NCBI GenBank assembly: GCA_036571765.1
Contig: BROE01000024.1
Coordinates: 3,785,722 to 3,849,721 of the forward strand
From: Plecoglossus altivelis
Lineage: Eukaryota > Chordata > Actinopteri > Osmeriformes > Plecoglossidae
Reading direction: 5' to 3'
DNA length: 64,000 nucleotides
Below the pieces are notes generated by a model that did not search any database, was not told the origin of the DNA, and was given only the letters and a program-made list of their open reading frames with translations. The position numbers were made by a program, and so were the translations under genes. Shown one piece after another: positions 11,701 through 25,725 of the stretch (position 1 is its first letter; the number at the start of each line of letters is the position of its first letter).

Positions 11701-14630
11701 GATTCAAAGTGGAGACAACTGTTGCCCAGAGAGAAATAGGACATGAACATGTTTTGTTGTGACTTGTTGGCGGATTTGAAAGTACAATTCGTGTGTCTGG
11801 TTTATGGCCAAGATTGTTCAGCAACAAAACATTACTGAAAGAAATCTTTGAAGTATAATTACCGACACAATGTAATGGATAGTGAGAAATGAGCTGATCT
11901 GTACATGTGGGTGCGAACGCAGGCCGGTATCTGTGTTTCAGTGAGTGCATGTGCATGTGTGCGTGCATGCATGTGTACGTGCATGCACTTTTGTGTGTGG
12001 CTTCTCCCCACCCCCCCCATGCCAGTCGCCTCTGCTTGCCCAGGAATGTGAGGTCTCGCCTGGCTGACGTGGATGAAAGCAGAGGAGGGGACACAGGTTG
12101 ATCCGTCCCTCCTGTGCGGGTGTGTTTTGACACAGTCGTCTGCTTTCCAAAGCCCCAGATTGTTCGAAGATAAGATATTTCATCAGATATCCTGTGAGTA
12201 ACACGATACAGTGGCTGGCTTCCATTGTGTCATGAATGTACAGCACGTTGACTGTACATCTGGTCAACGATTCCATCAAATCGGTTGGCTGCTGAGTGGA
12301 TGGATGATGATTAAAGAGGCGCCGCTCGATTCTTCCACTCAACCCACTAATGGCCGAACTATTTTGACTGCTGCTAGATTCCCAAGCATGACTTCATTCA
12401 TCAAATCTCTTAGTTCAGCATTAATCCCGATGACTTCAAATGAGTCACTGTGAAAAAAAAGATGAGGACATTCTGCTTGACTCCCCCCCCCTCCCCTCTG
12501 TGATAATGGACTCTCCCTCACCCCAGAAGACCCACCTCCGTTTCTGTTTCTGGACTCCCCATCCTTGTATAAGGTCATGAGGGATCAGCTAACCAAATAT
12601 GGGAGGCTTCGTTTAAAATGCCTGTAGAATTACTACCAGAGCGCTATCAGGTTTTGGACCGACATCATTTCACACGCCATTTAACCAGAGAGGGGCAAAC
12701 TGTAAACTGTAACATTTTGTCCCTTCATGTACGGAGCCTTGGTGAACGATTGTGATTCAAGCAGTGATCTGAAACGCTGAACCAAACAAGTGAACGGAAA
12801 TAAGTCGTTGTTTACGGGTTGCCCTAAAAGCCTTACAACCCTCTTCTAAGCCACCCGGTGTAACCAGATCCGCTAAACAAACCTCAGATCAGTCAGTAAT
12901 TCGCCAGAGATGACTAAACTCATTTCATGGATGAATCCAACGAACCCGCTTCAGCACAGTCAGAAGAGGGTCTGGGTCCAACAATAACACGTAGACCTAC
13001 AGTGGTAGCACACTAAACGCTGCTAAAGCATGGAAGGCTTAGTCTGTACTTCCACTTGCGAGGTGACATCACCCAGACACACGACGACTATGTGGAAAGA
13101 GTTGTGTATCTCACCACAGACATCTACCACTGCGGACACCGAAGAGCAGTAGGCTAAAGACACAGAGCAAGCTTCATTTGTTTGTTTGCATTTGATGTTG
13201 GTTTGGTTTTGCTCTCAGTTATATTGTTCAGAAAATCACTGGCTGTGTAAAGGAACTTCCAGATGTGTAATGTATTTGGGTCTGGATGGGGAGTATTTTC
13301 CAGTATCCTTCCTGACTTCACAGATTTCTTCAGAATAGGTTCATCATTGTATCCTGTTGCCAAATAGGTGCCTTACTTATTTTTTCCTCTCAAAATAAAT
13401 CGATAAGGGCAGAACCTGACGATAACCAGCATGTTTTAACTTGTACGATGAATAATGCTTTAAGAGTCTATTGGGTGTGGAAAACTCTCATCTTGCTGTC
13501 ATTTTGACCTCTGGGGTCAAAGCAACAGTCCAAGATGGTTGTCCACTGCTGATGAAAAAGTGTGGGTCCTTACAGCATGTGGTATCTGCTACGTGCCAGT
13601 TATCGTGTGAGGTTTGTCCTCTCTGTCGTCACATAGCAGACACCTCATGGGTTTATCTGTGGCTTTTCGAAAGAACAACAGCTTCCTACTTCTGCTGGAT
13701 GGGAAGACTGAAGGTATGAGACAACCTCAGAGACGACCGCAACGTCACGTAGCAAGACATGCGTCAAAGAGAAAGAGAAGCAGTTTCACAGTTGGGATTT
13801 TACCATCTCCGTCCATCACATCTGGTTTATGGGGTCAAAATTGTTGTAGGATTTTTCCACGAGACGCATCCTAACGGGATCATTCATGTCATTTTTCTGA
13901 ATAAAACACAACCTTCTTTTTCTAAAGAGCATATGAGCTCATGTCTTGCAACATAAAGGTAGAATGTATATTTATTTATTCTAAGACAGTCCATGTCCCA
14001 ATGTATTTTCGGAGCTAAACTTGTATTAACCTCAGCTCGCCCACTCATGGCTTGACTCATCTGGGAAAACAGAAATGCTTTGTGTTTGTTATCCAGAACT
14101 CTCTCAGGATGCACTGCACACTGCGAGGTGCTTCATAATTGTTATTGTCTCTCCGGACTATTTCTTTGTTTATTGTTCATTAATTTAATCTTTATAAAAC
14201 CAAGGGTTTGGGGATTTGAACTCTTGGAGCCTCTTGGCCAATATATGGGATACAGGAGATTCAGGAATAAAATAATAACTGTACTACTAAACAATTGGTA
14301 TGTCTACTACCTAACTATCCCCAACATCCTCTTCTCCTCTTTCCAATATTCTCTCTCTTTAAATAGTTACTCTCAGATGGCTGCTAACAGTGCCCTGTAA
14401 ATTCTCTGCAACCCCTGCATTTAATTACAAGCAGAAGACAAAACAAAGCGAGGGGGATGCAATTACGCTAACCGCCTCTTCCTTGAATGGGTTCCATCTG
14501 AGTCCTACTATAATCTTGCATAGCGTTCATACCAAAGGATCCCAGTCTATTCCGGATCCCTTTTCTCTGCAGACACATGCTCAGCTATCAGGAGCATGTG
14601 AGTTATGAGGCAGACCTCGTATTCTCACCG
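8740..14630. other. Gene-poor intergenic region between f3 and cnn3 (part 1)
   Basis: I find no recognisable exon on either strand. Small CT and GT simple repeats occur, for example near 9098-9115 and an imperfect GTGCATG-rich patch at 11940-11990, along with C- and G-runs. Open frames of 60-150 codons here have no family signature. Confidence 0.5.
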
Positions 14631-14708
14631 GCAGAAGCCAGACATCGTGTAGACTCCTTCAGTTCGCTGGCAGAAGCCAGACATCATGTAAACTCCTTCA
14701 CTATGCTG
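14631..14708. repeat. 39-bp tandem duplication
   Basis: Two head-to-tail copies start at 14631 and 14670, each beginning GCAGAAGCCAGACATC and differing at a few positions. The unit is a multiple of three, so the plus-strand frame across it also repeats (PAEARHRVDSF / LAEARHHVNSF). I see no evidence that it is translated. Confidence 0.7.
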
Positions 14709-15624
14709 GTAGCGTGGACGGAAAGCAGAAGAGAAACAATACTTATGTCCCACCCAGACTGTTAGTCTGGCCTTCGTCATGTTCTCTAACACCTCCACGA
14801 CCTCTGTATAGTTTACATAATGACTCGAGTGCTCTTGGGCGACCCCCTTGAACCCTGAAACATGATCTGTATACAAAGAATGAATCAGATTCAAATGTCT
14901 TTTTTTTCTCTGCAGGGTGGCAACAAACAGACAAAATATCTATAAATCAATGTTATCTTTCGAACAAAAAGCTCACGCCAATGTCACGCTACTTTCAGCT
15001 TCTGAGTTAGTGTACCAGGTTCTGTTATCAGTGCTGAGTGGAGTGTTTCCACATGTAGCTGTGCTGGCATGGAGCCCTGCATTCCTATGCCACACAGACT
15101 TGTAGACTCCGCCCACATCAAACAAAGTGCTCCGAGCAAGATCCAGATCCTGCAGGTGACAGGGGTGTGTTCCACAAAGACAAGTTTCAGGAGACAGAGA
15201 GAGAGAGTGACTCATTGCTCTGTCTTTTTTTAGGTTTTGACAGACATGACAGAACACAACCAAGGGACAACTTTTCAGATTCCAATCACTGAACCTCAGC
15301 CTTTTCCCACAACTGATCAACATGTTTTAACAAACGCTTCAGTCAGGAGTTATGGGAATATCCTTGCGCAGCGCTGTATAATTCCTAGTACACAAACACT
15401 TTGAATTCAAATGTTTAACTAAACACCATAAATCCACCAGGAAGAGGGCCCTGGTTCCCAGGGTGGAACGTTTCCAACAGACGCTGAGGCCTTGTTTCTG
15501 GGATCCAGGTTCGATTTCAACCCAGGCTCATTCCTGCATGTCATCCCCTCAATCTATCTTTCACTGCCTTTCCTGGGATACACATCTGGACTTTTTCCAT
15601 CATACTCTCATGTCCCAGTGGTCA

Positions 15625-15940
15625 GTACTGGCCCTAGGGGTTTGGGGGGCCGTAAACAAAAATAGTGTATGGGGCCCTTTCGATTGGACACTTTTTGTGG
15701 GGCTGAAATATTGTTTGCTGGGTGTCCTGAACCAATTGCAGGCCCCAGACAAATGTTTGTGTATTGGGCCGGGCTGACCCTGCCTATGGTGCCCATGATG
15801 GGGCTGTCTCCTCCTCCCCTCCTCACTCCTGTGCGACCTCCTGTCATGGGCGTGAGAATGCCCAGGAGAAACCACCAAGCCAGTAGACTGCCATGTCTCA
15901 CACCCCAACATCTAGGTGTTTTTCCTTGGCTGGGCCCCAA
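15625..15940. mobile_element. Probable degraded hAT-like DNA transposon fragment
   Basis: The sequence opens with a TACTGGCCCTAGGGG end followed by G-rich and GGGCCC motifs (TGGGGCCC, CAGGCCCC, TGGGCCGGGC). These are typical of old hAT-type terminal and subterminal sequence in fish. Boundaries and family are uncertain, and no transposase frame is intact. Confidence 0.3.
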
Positions 15941-16106
15941 CCTGGATAGCAGTCAGTCACACAGTGTACAGAGCTTCTATCAAGGTGGTTTTGTCTTGCG
16001 GTGCATGTTCGTGTCAGTGTTTTTGCAATGCTAATTAGACAAGTAAGAGTTTTTCCTGAAAGTTGGGTATATGGTGCTGTACCAGGTCTCTGGGACAATG
16101 AGTGCA

Positions 16107-16161
16107 TTGTGTGTGTGTGTGTGTGTACACGTGTGTGTACGCGTATGTGTGTGTGTATGTG
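16107..16161. repeat. GT microsatellite
   Basis: An interrupted (GT)n run with AC and GC interruptions, about 55 bp long, in the intergenic region. Confidence 0.9.
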
Positions 16162-16164
16162 AAT

Positions 16165-18285
16165 GCACAGTAAGAAGACACCTCCAAGGTGCAAATGCAG
16201 GTACCTACACCAGTCTGCCAACAGGAACAGGTTTTTCCCCATGACTGTGCTCTCATCCACCGCATACACTAACACACTGTTGAATGTTTGCTCTGAGACG
16301 GTGAGGTCGGCTCAGAGGGTTGATCTGAGAACGATCTGTAATGTAAACATCGCAGAGAAAGCGTGACATTTGGAGACAGATGATATCATATCGCTGGCTC
16401 TAGAGTTCAGAAGAAGCATCAGGCAGTGAAATAGTACAGAGGAAACCCATTCGTTGGCTTGGACATTGTTTATCTTTCACTGCTAGGAAGACCCATTGTG
16501 TATTTCATCCGAAATTAAAATGTGGTATGTACGGAATTCAATGCAAAGATCAGAGTCTTTGCTTCAAAGTGAAAACAGTGTTTAAAAATAGCTCCGCAGT
16601 ACTGTAGCAGCTCTCTCGGCTACCATTTAGAGTCAATCTTCTATAAATCTTGTGCTGTGGTGAGCTGCGAGGTCCGAAGATCACAGAACCGCGATCCTTT
16701 TCCACACAAATCTTCATGCTTCTATAAATACTGAGAAAGGCACAACAGACTCAACGGAATTTGTTGAATAGCACCAAAATCAGTTCACATATTTCGGTTC
16801 TGTCATTTGGTTATTTCTTTAACTTTATTCCGCCCGATCATCACATAGACATGAAACGTCTGCAGCCATGTGGCGTATCCTGGTTCTGACCTTATGAACT
16901 CACATTGACCGTTCACACCAAAACACCCATGTGCCCAGATAAGGCAGACATGAGCCAAAGATTCAGTCCTGAAAATGATTGAATAAAGAAACATGTTTTC
17001 AAAGAAAACAAAAGCTGTTCAAACATCAAGAATCAAGACTTGCCACACCAGCGAAAATTGGGTTGGGTTATTGAAAGCTATTGGCTATTAATCAAGATAA
17101 TCACGTTAATTAAGTTTTGAACAAACTGCCAACTGGCTCTGAGACAGGATTTCCTGTTTTTTTCTTCTTTTTTTTACAGTTTTGGGAAATTTTTAAGAGA
17201 AAGGGTGGTGAACGTAGTTGGCATGAAGAATCCTAATCAGACATCAGACATTGAATCTGGCACTTTTGAAATCAGATTTTGTTCTATCTTTAAGAAGGGA
17301 AAACTTGTTTATTCTGTCAAAAGATGTACGCAAACTGTCTGTGTTTATGTTCTCAGAGGCCCGTGCCTCGCTGTCTGTTTTGTAGGGGCTTAGACAGATG
17401 TCCTAAATAGGGGGACTTTGGGAGTCCATTACGTCTTCCAGGAAGTATGACCCAAACGATCAACATGTGCAGTTTAGACTACCGCTGGCTTCGTTGGGGG
17501 GTTTACAACATTTTACAACATTCAGTTTGTAAACAGGAAAGACAGATGAAATAATCCATCTACTTCACCACAACACGTGTTTGTGTGTTAGTGCATGCCT
17601 GCTTGGAATCAGGTCCTTCCTTCTCGAGTTAGAGAGGCGTCCGCCTTTTTAATTAGGCTACTTGCTGATGCCACTCTGTGCAGTCTGATGTTTCAATAGT
17701 TTACCCATCTCTATTATTAAAAGGTCCAACCTTTGAGTATCTATCAAGTCCGATTTGAAAATGCTGCTTAGTTGAGGACGATTTTGACGCCACCTTAATG
17801 ACAAGTTGTAATATGCCAAAAGTGCCACAAGAGGTCGCTATGCTTACACATTAGAGGGTTTCCTTTCAAGACGTTACGAATTTGCCTCCACATTTTCCTG
17901 AGTATAGTTACGTCCACGAGGAGGAACAGGGACAGCAATTGAAATAGATCTAGACTTGCACATGATAATTCAAGTTTCTTTACAAGGTGAAAACCCTTGA
18001 ATTTTCCAGGGATCCTAACTGTACGAACACAGGAAACAAAGACATTCGAGTGTTTGTGTCTGTGCGTGTGAGATAAAGAAGACCCTCAAGTCTCATGCAT
18101 TAATTTCAACCATGTCTCACATTGAGAAGTAAGGTATACTTTGTCCTGCTATGCACAAGTCATGAATGAGGCACAGGCCAAGAGCTGTCAAGATGATAGT
18201 TGTCCTGAGTTATACTGAGTTAAATGCCATCCAGAAAACATCACAAATGTTGACGTATATGATAACCCTGCGTGAAACACTTGAG
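16165..18285. other. Intergenic region, no gene seen
   Basis: No exon, RNA gene or transposon end could be supported here. Short open frames are without motifs. Confidence 0.45.
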
Positions 18286-18422
18286 GGACCCAGAGAAAGA
18301 TGGAGAGAGATGGAGAGACCTGGAGAGACGTTTAAGGATCTGGAGTGAGATGGAGAGACCTGGAGAGAGACGGAGAGAGATGGAGCAACCTAGAGAGAGA
18401 TGGAAAGAGATGAAGAGCTAGA
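18286..18422. repeat. Degenerate GGAGAGA-type purine repeat
   Basis: Tandem variants of GATGGAGAGACCTGGAGAGA fill about 135 bp. They are imperfect, consistent with an old minisatellite. Confidence 0.7.
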
Positions 18423-18873
18423 CAGTCCTGAGAACTGGGCGGGGCTTGGGGAGGCTGTCCTTGCCTTTTTCTCCTCTGTGGTCAACCCACCAATCGACTG
18501 TTTGCTGTCTTTCTATATTAGATTAGCTTTAGGAATTCACTCGATCCGATTGAAAACACCAGCCAAGGTCTCAGCGTGAGCTGAGCACTCAGTCTCACTC
18601 TGCTGCAAGGCTACTGAATGTGACACCTCCAAGCTAGGGTCTACCAGGTCTCTTTTCTATCCTCAGGTTAGAAAATAATATGGATACTTGTGTTAATATC
18701 GCATCCATCAAGAGTCATATAACTTTGAAGAAAAACATGGAGCCATACTCTAACCTAAGCTTTTCCAAACCCTTTCAAACACAGCACACTGAAAGCTAAA
18801 GATTGGTGTGAATTCATTTTAGCTCCAAATTAATATAATTATTGGCGGTTTCGAATGGTGGAGGTGGCAAACT

Positions 18874-18957
18874 TGTGTGTATGTGTGTGTACGTGTGTGT
18901 GTGTGTGTGTGTGCGTGTGCGTGCGTGCGTGCGTGTATGTTTGTGTGTGTGTGTGTG
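18874..18957. repeat. GT/GC-interrupted TG microsatellite
   Basis: About 84 bp of (TG)n with GCGT and GTAT interruptions. It accounts for the valine/cysteine-rich open frames in this stretch. Confidence 0.9.
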
Positions 18958-19410
18958 AGGAAGGGGGGGAGAGGGAGAGAAGACTATATTTCTGGCTGGT
19001 TTCTACTGGCAGCAACAACGATGGACACATTTGCGTCCAGCTCTGTCTCAATATTTCACCAAAGCCTCATGACGTGTCTAAATCCATGGTCTTTTAGTAG
19101 AGAGACTCCAAACTGCAGTGCTGTCCCTCATAAACCATGTTCCTTTCTAGTTGACAAAGTGGTCAACTTCACCTCAAGTATTTTTTGTTTGCCTCTGTAT
19201 ACTCGATACACCTGCACATCCACACTGTCCGTTTCACAAACTTTGTAAACCCTTGGCTATATAATTACAGCAGTCAGCCTCCATACGTCAGTCGTATATT
19301 TGTGGTCAGAGTGATTTCGATACGAGCTTTTAGCCTTCTTTCCATGTCTAACATACTGGACCTGCTGTGCAGGTTTGTATGTCAAAGGCCAGAGCAGTAA
19401 GTCACTAATT

Positions 19411-19451
19411 GGCAGTAAAACAGAGGAAGTCTTACTTCTTGTTTTACTGCT
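19411..19451. other. Small stem-loop (inverted repeat)
   Basis: GCAGTAAAACAGAGGAAG on the left pairs with CTTCTTGTTTTACTGC on the right around a five-base loop, with only a small bulge. The stem is about 16-18 bp. It could be a chance hairpin, a relic of an inverted-repeat transposon, or a short RNA precursor. Confidence 0.4.
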
Positions 19452-19459
19452 TTAGATTG

Positions 19460-22400
19460 AACGTAAGGTATTTACCATCTCATGGGAGAAAAACTGGATC
19501 CATTGTTCATGAGTTTGCCCCCGTCATACATTTATAACGTGGCGTTGGGTTTGCACAGAAACCATATTCACACCCATGGTTTCACTGCGGTGAATGTTGG
19601 CCCTGTCTCACGCACACCGCTAAATGTGCCAGAGGAATTAGTCCTAATTACGAATGGAGAAACAAGTCATTTGCCGATAATGACATCTGACTCTCATCGC
19701 GGGCCAGCTGGTTCATATTATCACCCAACCACAGAGCCCTAAATGCTCGTCTTCTCCTACAAAGAGACTCAATGGGCCTCACGCATTCGCCGGGTCCTCC
19801 ACATGACAGCCGACACTCTGGGAGGCCTCTTATAATATAGTACCCTACTCTCATAACGCATCTAAAACGAGTTTTACCTCCTTGTCAGCGTGTAGCTAAA
19901 TTATCTGTCCAGGATGTCCTGAGGCAATTTAGACTTGGGGGGGAATGGGGGAGGAGGGGTGCAATTTCACCCTGCATTTTCCCAGGGTGTTGGGAATGTG
20001 CAAGTTTAGCAGTTAGTAGTTACCTAGTGGCATGTGAAAAAGGCATGGGCTTGAAGCTCTCTCCAGTAGTAAACTACAGTAAGCTGTACGGTGTGTAGTC
20101 ACACAATGTTCTCCACACAAGGTCCAAAGCCAAATAAACATTTGTCAGGCCTGCATTTTGTACTTCAGTTGTATAACTGAACACTTCGTAGTAATTGGTT
20201 GACAGTTTAGATTAGTTTGACAGCGTGCAAAGAAGTGAAAATGAAAGCACATGCAGCGCAAGTATGGTTTGTGAGCTCATTAGCAGATTCAACTTGATGA
20301 GAAAGTGAAAGAGAAGTGAACCACACAACACACTATCCAGTCCCAGACAATGACGCAGGCATCGTTTAACACATGACAAAGTCACAGACACTGCAAGGCA
20401 CAGGGGAAAACAGGAAGGTCATTTGGGGTCAAAAGTGAGAAGCTCCTCACCTCCACCCAGCTGAGCAGGAGTCATCCTCCCAGAAGTCCCTCTGGTTCTG
20501 GACCAGGGCCCAGGAGGACCCGGCAGGGCCCGGCGTTCACCAGCAAGGGCTGCATCTCATGATGATCAGCAGCCTGTCAGCTGCAGGAAATCGACCCCCC
20601 CACCCCCCTCCCTCTAACCCCACCCCCGCCTCCATATGTCTGCCAGAAGCCTAATATATCCTACTTTTCTCTCCTCAGCCATCTCCCCCTACGCACTCAC
20701 ACAACACACACACACACACAACACACACGTCTTTTCCTATCCTTGCTGAGGTGCGTTGAGTTATGGCCTGAGGAGCAGCTAGCAAGAGCTCTGGTCTAAT
20801 AAACTCCAGACCTTGAGCCTGAAACTGTTTTCACAGCGGGGGCCCACGGATTCTGCCTCTATTGTCTTTGGAGGCAGACAGAACTCATCACGAGTCACTG
20901 GAGCACAGCCTGACTCAATCACATTGTGTCCTCCAACCTGGGCAAATACAAGCAGATACAGCAAGTCTATCAGTTCCCAAACACCTGTATAATGAGTTGA
21001 TGTGTGGGGTATATTTAGCATGTTATTGTAATTCCTCTTTTAATGCTTGAGGTAACCTGAGATTCTATGTTTTTCAAGGTAGGTTTATGGTCTATGGAAA
21101 CAATGACTGATTTAATGAGAGCTGTGTAACAATTTTCCACGCAGCTGTAACATCAAACCTAAGCAGGCTATTAATCAGTTTGCTCCCCGAGTCTGATGTT
21201 ACTTTTTCTTTTCACCCTATAGATGATTTCCAGTTGTTTTGGTGTAGCCTAGTTTGTCAACACCACGTCGAGACATATAATCAGATGAGTCTCGGCAACG
21301 CAACACCCTTGGTTCAAGGTTACTGAAACTCCACCAGCCATTTTTATTAAGAGCTTCAATAAACAGTCGGGCTGTCACGGCTTTGACCCTGAGATGTACA
21401 GTAAAGTTAAGGTGGCAGGAGTATCTGTTTGTTATACACCAGACTCGCTGGACTGGTTAGAGTCTGTCTTCGCTTATAAGGCCGTGCGCGGTTGCTGCGG
21501 TAACCGCCTTTTTGGACTCGCTCTATAATTGAGTCTTTCGTTTTCGCCCCGGATTCCACAGCTCGCACAAAGCAGTGATTATTTCCAAGCAGCGGACTGC
21601 GGTAGGAAGGAGGGGAGGGGAGGGGAAGGGGGGGTGACAGCTTTTGAATGAATGCCATGCCATTCTCATGAATCTCATTGGCTACTCACTCTGTCCTCAA
21701 CCTTGCGAAACCCCACAGTGGTCGAACCGGTGTTAACCGAATGTTTGTTTGATCGTCTCATTACAGGCCATACCGATACTAACAATGAGAGTTCAGCAAA
21801 AACGACCACGGCGCTACTGACACAGCGCTAATTTCAGTTGACAGCAATCAAAGATGAAGCCCTTACGGTGAACCTGAATGTGAGTGTAGTCCAGTCATTG
21901 ACCCCAAATGAAGTGTTTAGTTCATTCTCTAAACTTTTACTCCAATCATGTAGCCTATGCTAATGATGTGGCTAGTAACACAAGATGTGAAGCCATTCAA
22001 AATCAGTTGAACTATTTTTTTTTTTGCAGCTCTTGACATTCTTTCTAGATTGCGACCTTGAGCGAATTGCCATGCCGCTGCAAACCAGCCAACACAAGCG
22101 CATGGTCTACCTCACTGACAGCCAACCGTCTGCGCTCAGTCTTCTCCATCCACACAGACGCACGCGTGCTATCTAAACCTTTTTTTCTGTCAATCTCGTT
22201 CAAGCGATAATCCAATGCTGTACACTGTCTGATGTTCCAGACTGATCCATGGATGTTGGCTGAACTCATCGACTGGATGGTTGTTTACCTGCTTGTTTCG
22301 GAACCTCAAATTGTGACAGTTCAGGTTTGGACTGCGTCTGGATTGAGACATGAATTCCCGTGAGGCAAGGATAGGTTGTGGGGGTCTTCATTTCGAGAGC

Positions 22401-22870
22401 TCAAGCATTTACAAACAACACAAACCGCAGTAAGCTTTTTAATGATTGAAACGGTATCCTGAACAATGTTAGGTCCTATTCTTCTCTTTGTCTAACTCAT
22501 TTTTTCCAGTGAGGACAGTTTCTTCCACTCGGTGTGGTTTGACAGGAATGCGTCTTCAGAATGCTATGGGAGATCACATTTACAGGGTTCCTCAAAACCT
22601 TGTTCGGTTAGCCTCAAAACTGAAGATTTTAGGACTGGCACATTGACTTATGAAATCTGAGGTCTTTGCACCGACCACAGTTCAGCTCCACGTGGCCATG
22701 TTACCAGGCAGAATTACGAGATGGAAAAACGATTCCCTGGAGGCTCACGTTCCTTTAATTAAGGCCAATCATGTTTTGAAATAAACTACAGATGTCATAA
22801 ACGAAAGCTTTCCAAGTAATGACAGAATGCAAGAGATTAGAAACTACAATTGGAGATGCTTGGAAAACCA
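19460..22870. other. Intergenic region downstream of cnn3, no gene seen
   Basis: The stretch contains G-runs, a CA microsatellite near 20700-20728 and a C-rich patch at 20595-20630. No supported exon. The human neighbour SLC44A3 would be expected between f3 and cnn3, but I see no fragment that I can assign to it. Confidence 0.45.
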
Positions 22871-22883
22871 AGGTATTCAAGGC

Positions 22884-22889
22884 TTTATT
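22884..22889 (-). promoter_or_regulatory. Candidate polyadenylation signal of cnn3
   Basis: AATAAA on the minus strand lies 822 bases past the cnn3 stop codon. It implies a 3' UTR of about 840 nt, a reasonable length for this gene. Confidence 0.5.
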
Positions 22890-23710
22890 TATAACATACA
22901 ATTTCTTCTTTAAAAAGAACCATATAACAGATGACTGGTTTATATTGAGAGATATGGCAATAAATACAGAGGCTGGAAGGGGGGGGGGGGCTACAGGAAC
23001 AGGATGCAGCTCCTCACATGTTGGGCGCTATTCAAATAGGCCTAAACAGAATCCTGTTCACTCATTTGGTCATCTACTTCATACAAAATAGCCATTACAA
23101 TGAAAATAATCTAGTGTCAGTGATTCAAAACCTTTTAGTAATGAAAGGCTGGTGAGATGAAAGTGATTGGTCCACACACTTTGTCATCGTTCTGCTTATA
23201 TAAAAATATGTTGGTTTTTTTGTTTTTGTTTTTTAATGGGTAGGGTATTTAGACAATAGCGAACCTTTAAGACTTGCATGTGAGAATGAATTTGAAATGG
23301 GATACATTGTTGGGTAAATACGTAAAAAGTGGGGTTGTAGCATTGAGTAGATGCTACAAAGTTGGTCAAAAATGAATCTCTACTTCACAGTGTACCATAC
23401 TTCAAAAAAACACTTTAAAAACAGTAGATTTAAAAAAAAGGAATGTTCTCAATCAAAAAACCAAGCCAATTCTCCAACATCATCTCACCTGTCTATGATG
23501 AACCACAACCCATGAAACCATCGGCGCTCGAAATCAAAGAGTTGAGGATATGAAGGAGCAACGCGACATCTCTTTTTACGCGTCGATAAAACAAAGACAA
23601 AAAGGCTAGCGAGGATAGCAAAAGACTTGCTCTGTTGATTTTTTCCCGATAAAAAATAAACAAGTTAATACTGCTCCGACTAGCGGTTGAGTAGGGAATC
23701 GACCCTGGCA

Positions 23711-25686
23711 CTAGTAGTCGATGCCTTGGTCGTTGTAATGGGTGCTGTAGTCATCCTGATAACTGCCTTGGTACTCATCTTCCTGGATCTCCGCCTGATA
23801 GTCACTGTCGCTGATCTCAGAGCCGTTGGTGCCCGTACCCTGGCTACCGTTGGCGTGGATGACGGGCTCCGTCGGGGTGGCACAGTACTTGGGGTCGTAA
23901 ACCTGGCGGCCCAGGCCGTACACGCTCATGCCCTTCTGGGACGCCACCTTGTTGGTGCCCATCTGGAGGGAGATGGTGGAGTTGTCCACTGACTGGCCAG
24001 ATGCCTTCTGGTCGAAGATGTCGCGACGAGTACCTGGAGCCGACATGCCAGCCTGGAGGATGGAGGGCGGGAGGGAGAGAGGGACAGAAGAAGGAAGGTT
24101 GGAAGGGAGAGAAGGATGATGGGATGGAGGGAGGGAGAGGACGAGAGCTTGCATTTAGAGATTTTGTGAAGAACCGAGATAACGTTTCACGTACCCCAGC
24201 ATTAGTCAAGTTTAGGGTTACATGAGGATTTCAAAAATGGTACTAGAAACATTACAGTAAACGCAAACAAAACAGCTCCAAACATCAGATGTTTTCCCAA
24301 CTTAACTCTAGATGAAGCCGTTTACAGCCTGGTTCAAGACATCAAACCGGACACTGCCTCTACACGACTGTAATCGGTGTTTAGTCTACCTGGCTGGCTC
24401 CTTTGTTGGTTCCCATTTGAAGACTGATGGTGGTCTGGTCGTAGGGCTTGTCTGTCTGGGTCTTTGGGTCATAAAGATGTCTCCTAGTACCGTAAGCAGT
24501 CATACCAGCCTGGCTTGCACACTTATTGGTCCCCATCTGAATGAAAACAGCCATTAACACAAGTTCCTCTTACTACAAGTGCTTGTTTTTCACAACAACA
24601 GAGAGAGTTGGGAATTTTGTTGTCATGTATTACCTGTAGACCAATCACACACTGGCCAGCTTTAATCTTGTCATCATCAAAGTGACGTGTCTGCTTGTCT
24701 GCGTATTTGACCCCAATGTCAATCTTTGAGTCCATGCCTTTGGTCTTGCCCTGCGAAGTGAGAGAAAGCTTAAAACATTCTAAACGGAGAACAATTTCTC
24801 CCACCTCATAGCAGGGAGGGTTTTTTCATTTACCGTTTCATCCAAAGACTACAAGTACCAGAGGCATTGAAATGTGAGGCGGCCTACTTACCATGCTAGC
24901 CAGGGCAAGCAGCGTGGTCTGCACTTGAGTCATGTTCCCATTTTCAAACAGGTCATTGGCCTCAAAGATGTCATTTGGCTTTAGGCCATAGGCCAGGATA
25001 GCTTTGATGAAATTCCCAAGATTTTCCAGCTGGAAGAAAAAGCACAAAACAGAAGAAAGAGAGGTGGGAATTGGAGTCAGTCCACAAGGAAGTCCAAACA
25101 TAACGCAATAAACGGCAGTGTTGTTGGTGAGAGCTACATGAATAACCCTGCTTATTCTCATGGCTCGACAGGCTGCAGCAGGAAATGAATGAGGAGGTGA
25201 AAGCCTGATTTCGGAGTTCTTTGTGCTTTCTATTCAGAAGGTTAATATAGGCCCGGAAGGGTGTGAACACCTCTCCTAGGGTTGGTTTTAAGAGAGCCTT
25301 TTTACCTTGTGCCAATTCAGCTGTGACTGGTTGATCTTCCTTATTGACCCGGGCTGCAGTTTGTTAATCAGCCTACAAGAGAGAGAGAGAGAGAGACAGT
25401 GTGATCGAGTGCATTGCATCACAAATTAATACATAAATGTGATGATCCAGCATGTCTATTAACTTCTGACCCTATAAAAAATAAAGATATATACACACAC
25501 ACACACACACACTTTCTAGGGGTGTTCCCCTTCTTTCGGTGACCTTTGAACAGGCAGAGAGGAGTAGCAATCATGTTCAGTTTTCATCAGCATTTACAGC
25601 ACACTTGCAGAGCTCAGCATTTCATGTGTGCCCCCCCCCACACAGCCAACCAAACCCCTCTGCAATATCAAGGTCAGTCTCCTGGG

Positions 25687-25725
<39 letters not shown>

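Noticed and set aside
6330..22870. slc44a3, expected here from human synteny
   Set aside because: I found no segment that I could match to a choline-transporter-like protein; absence is by eye only and not proof.
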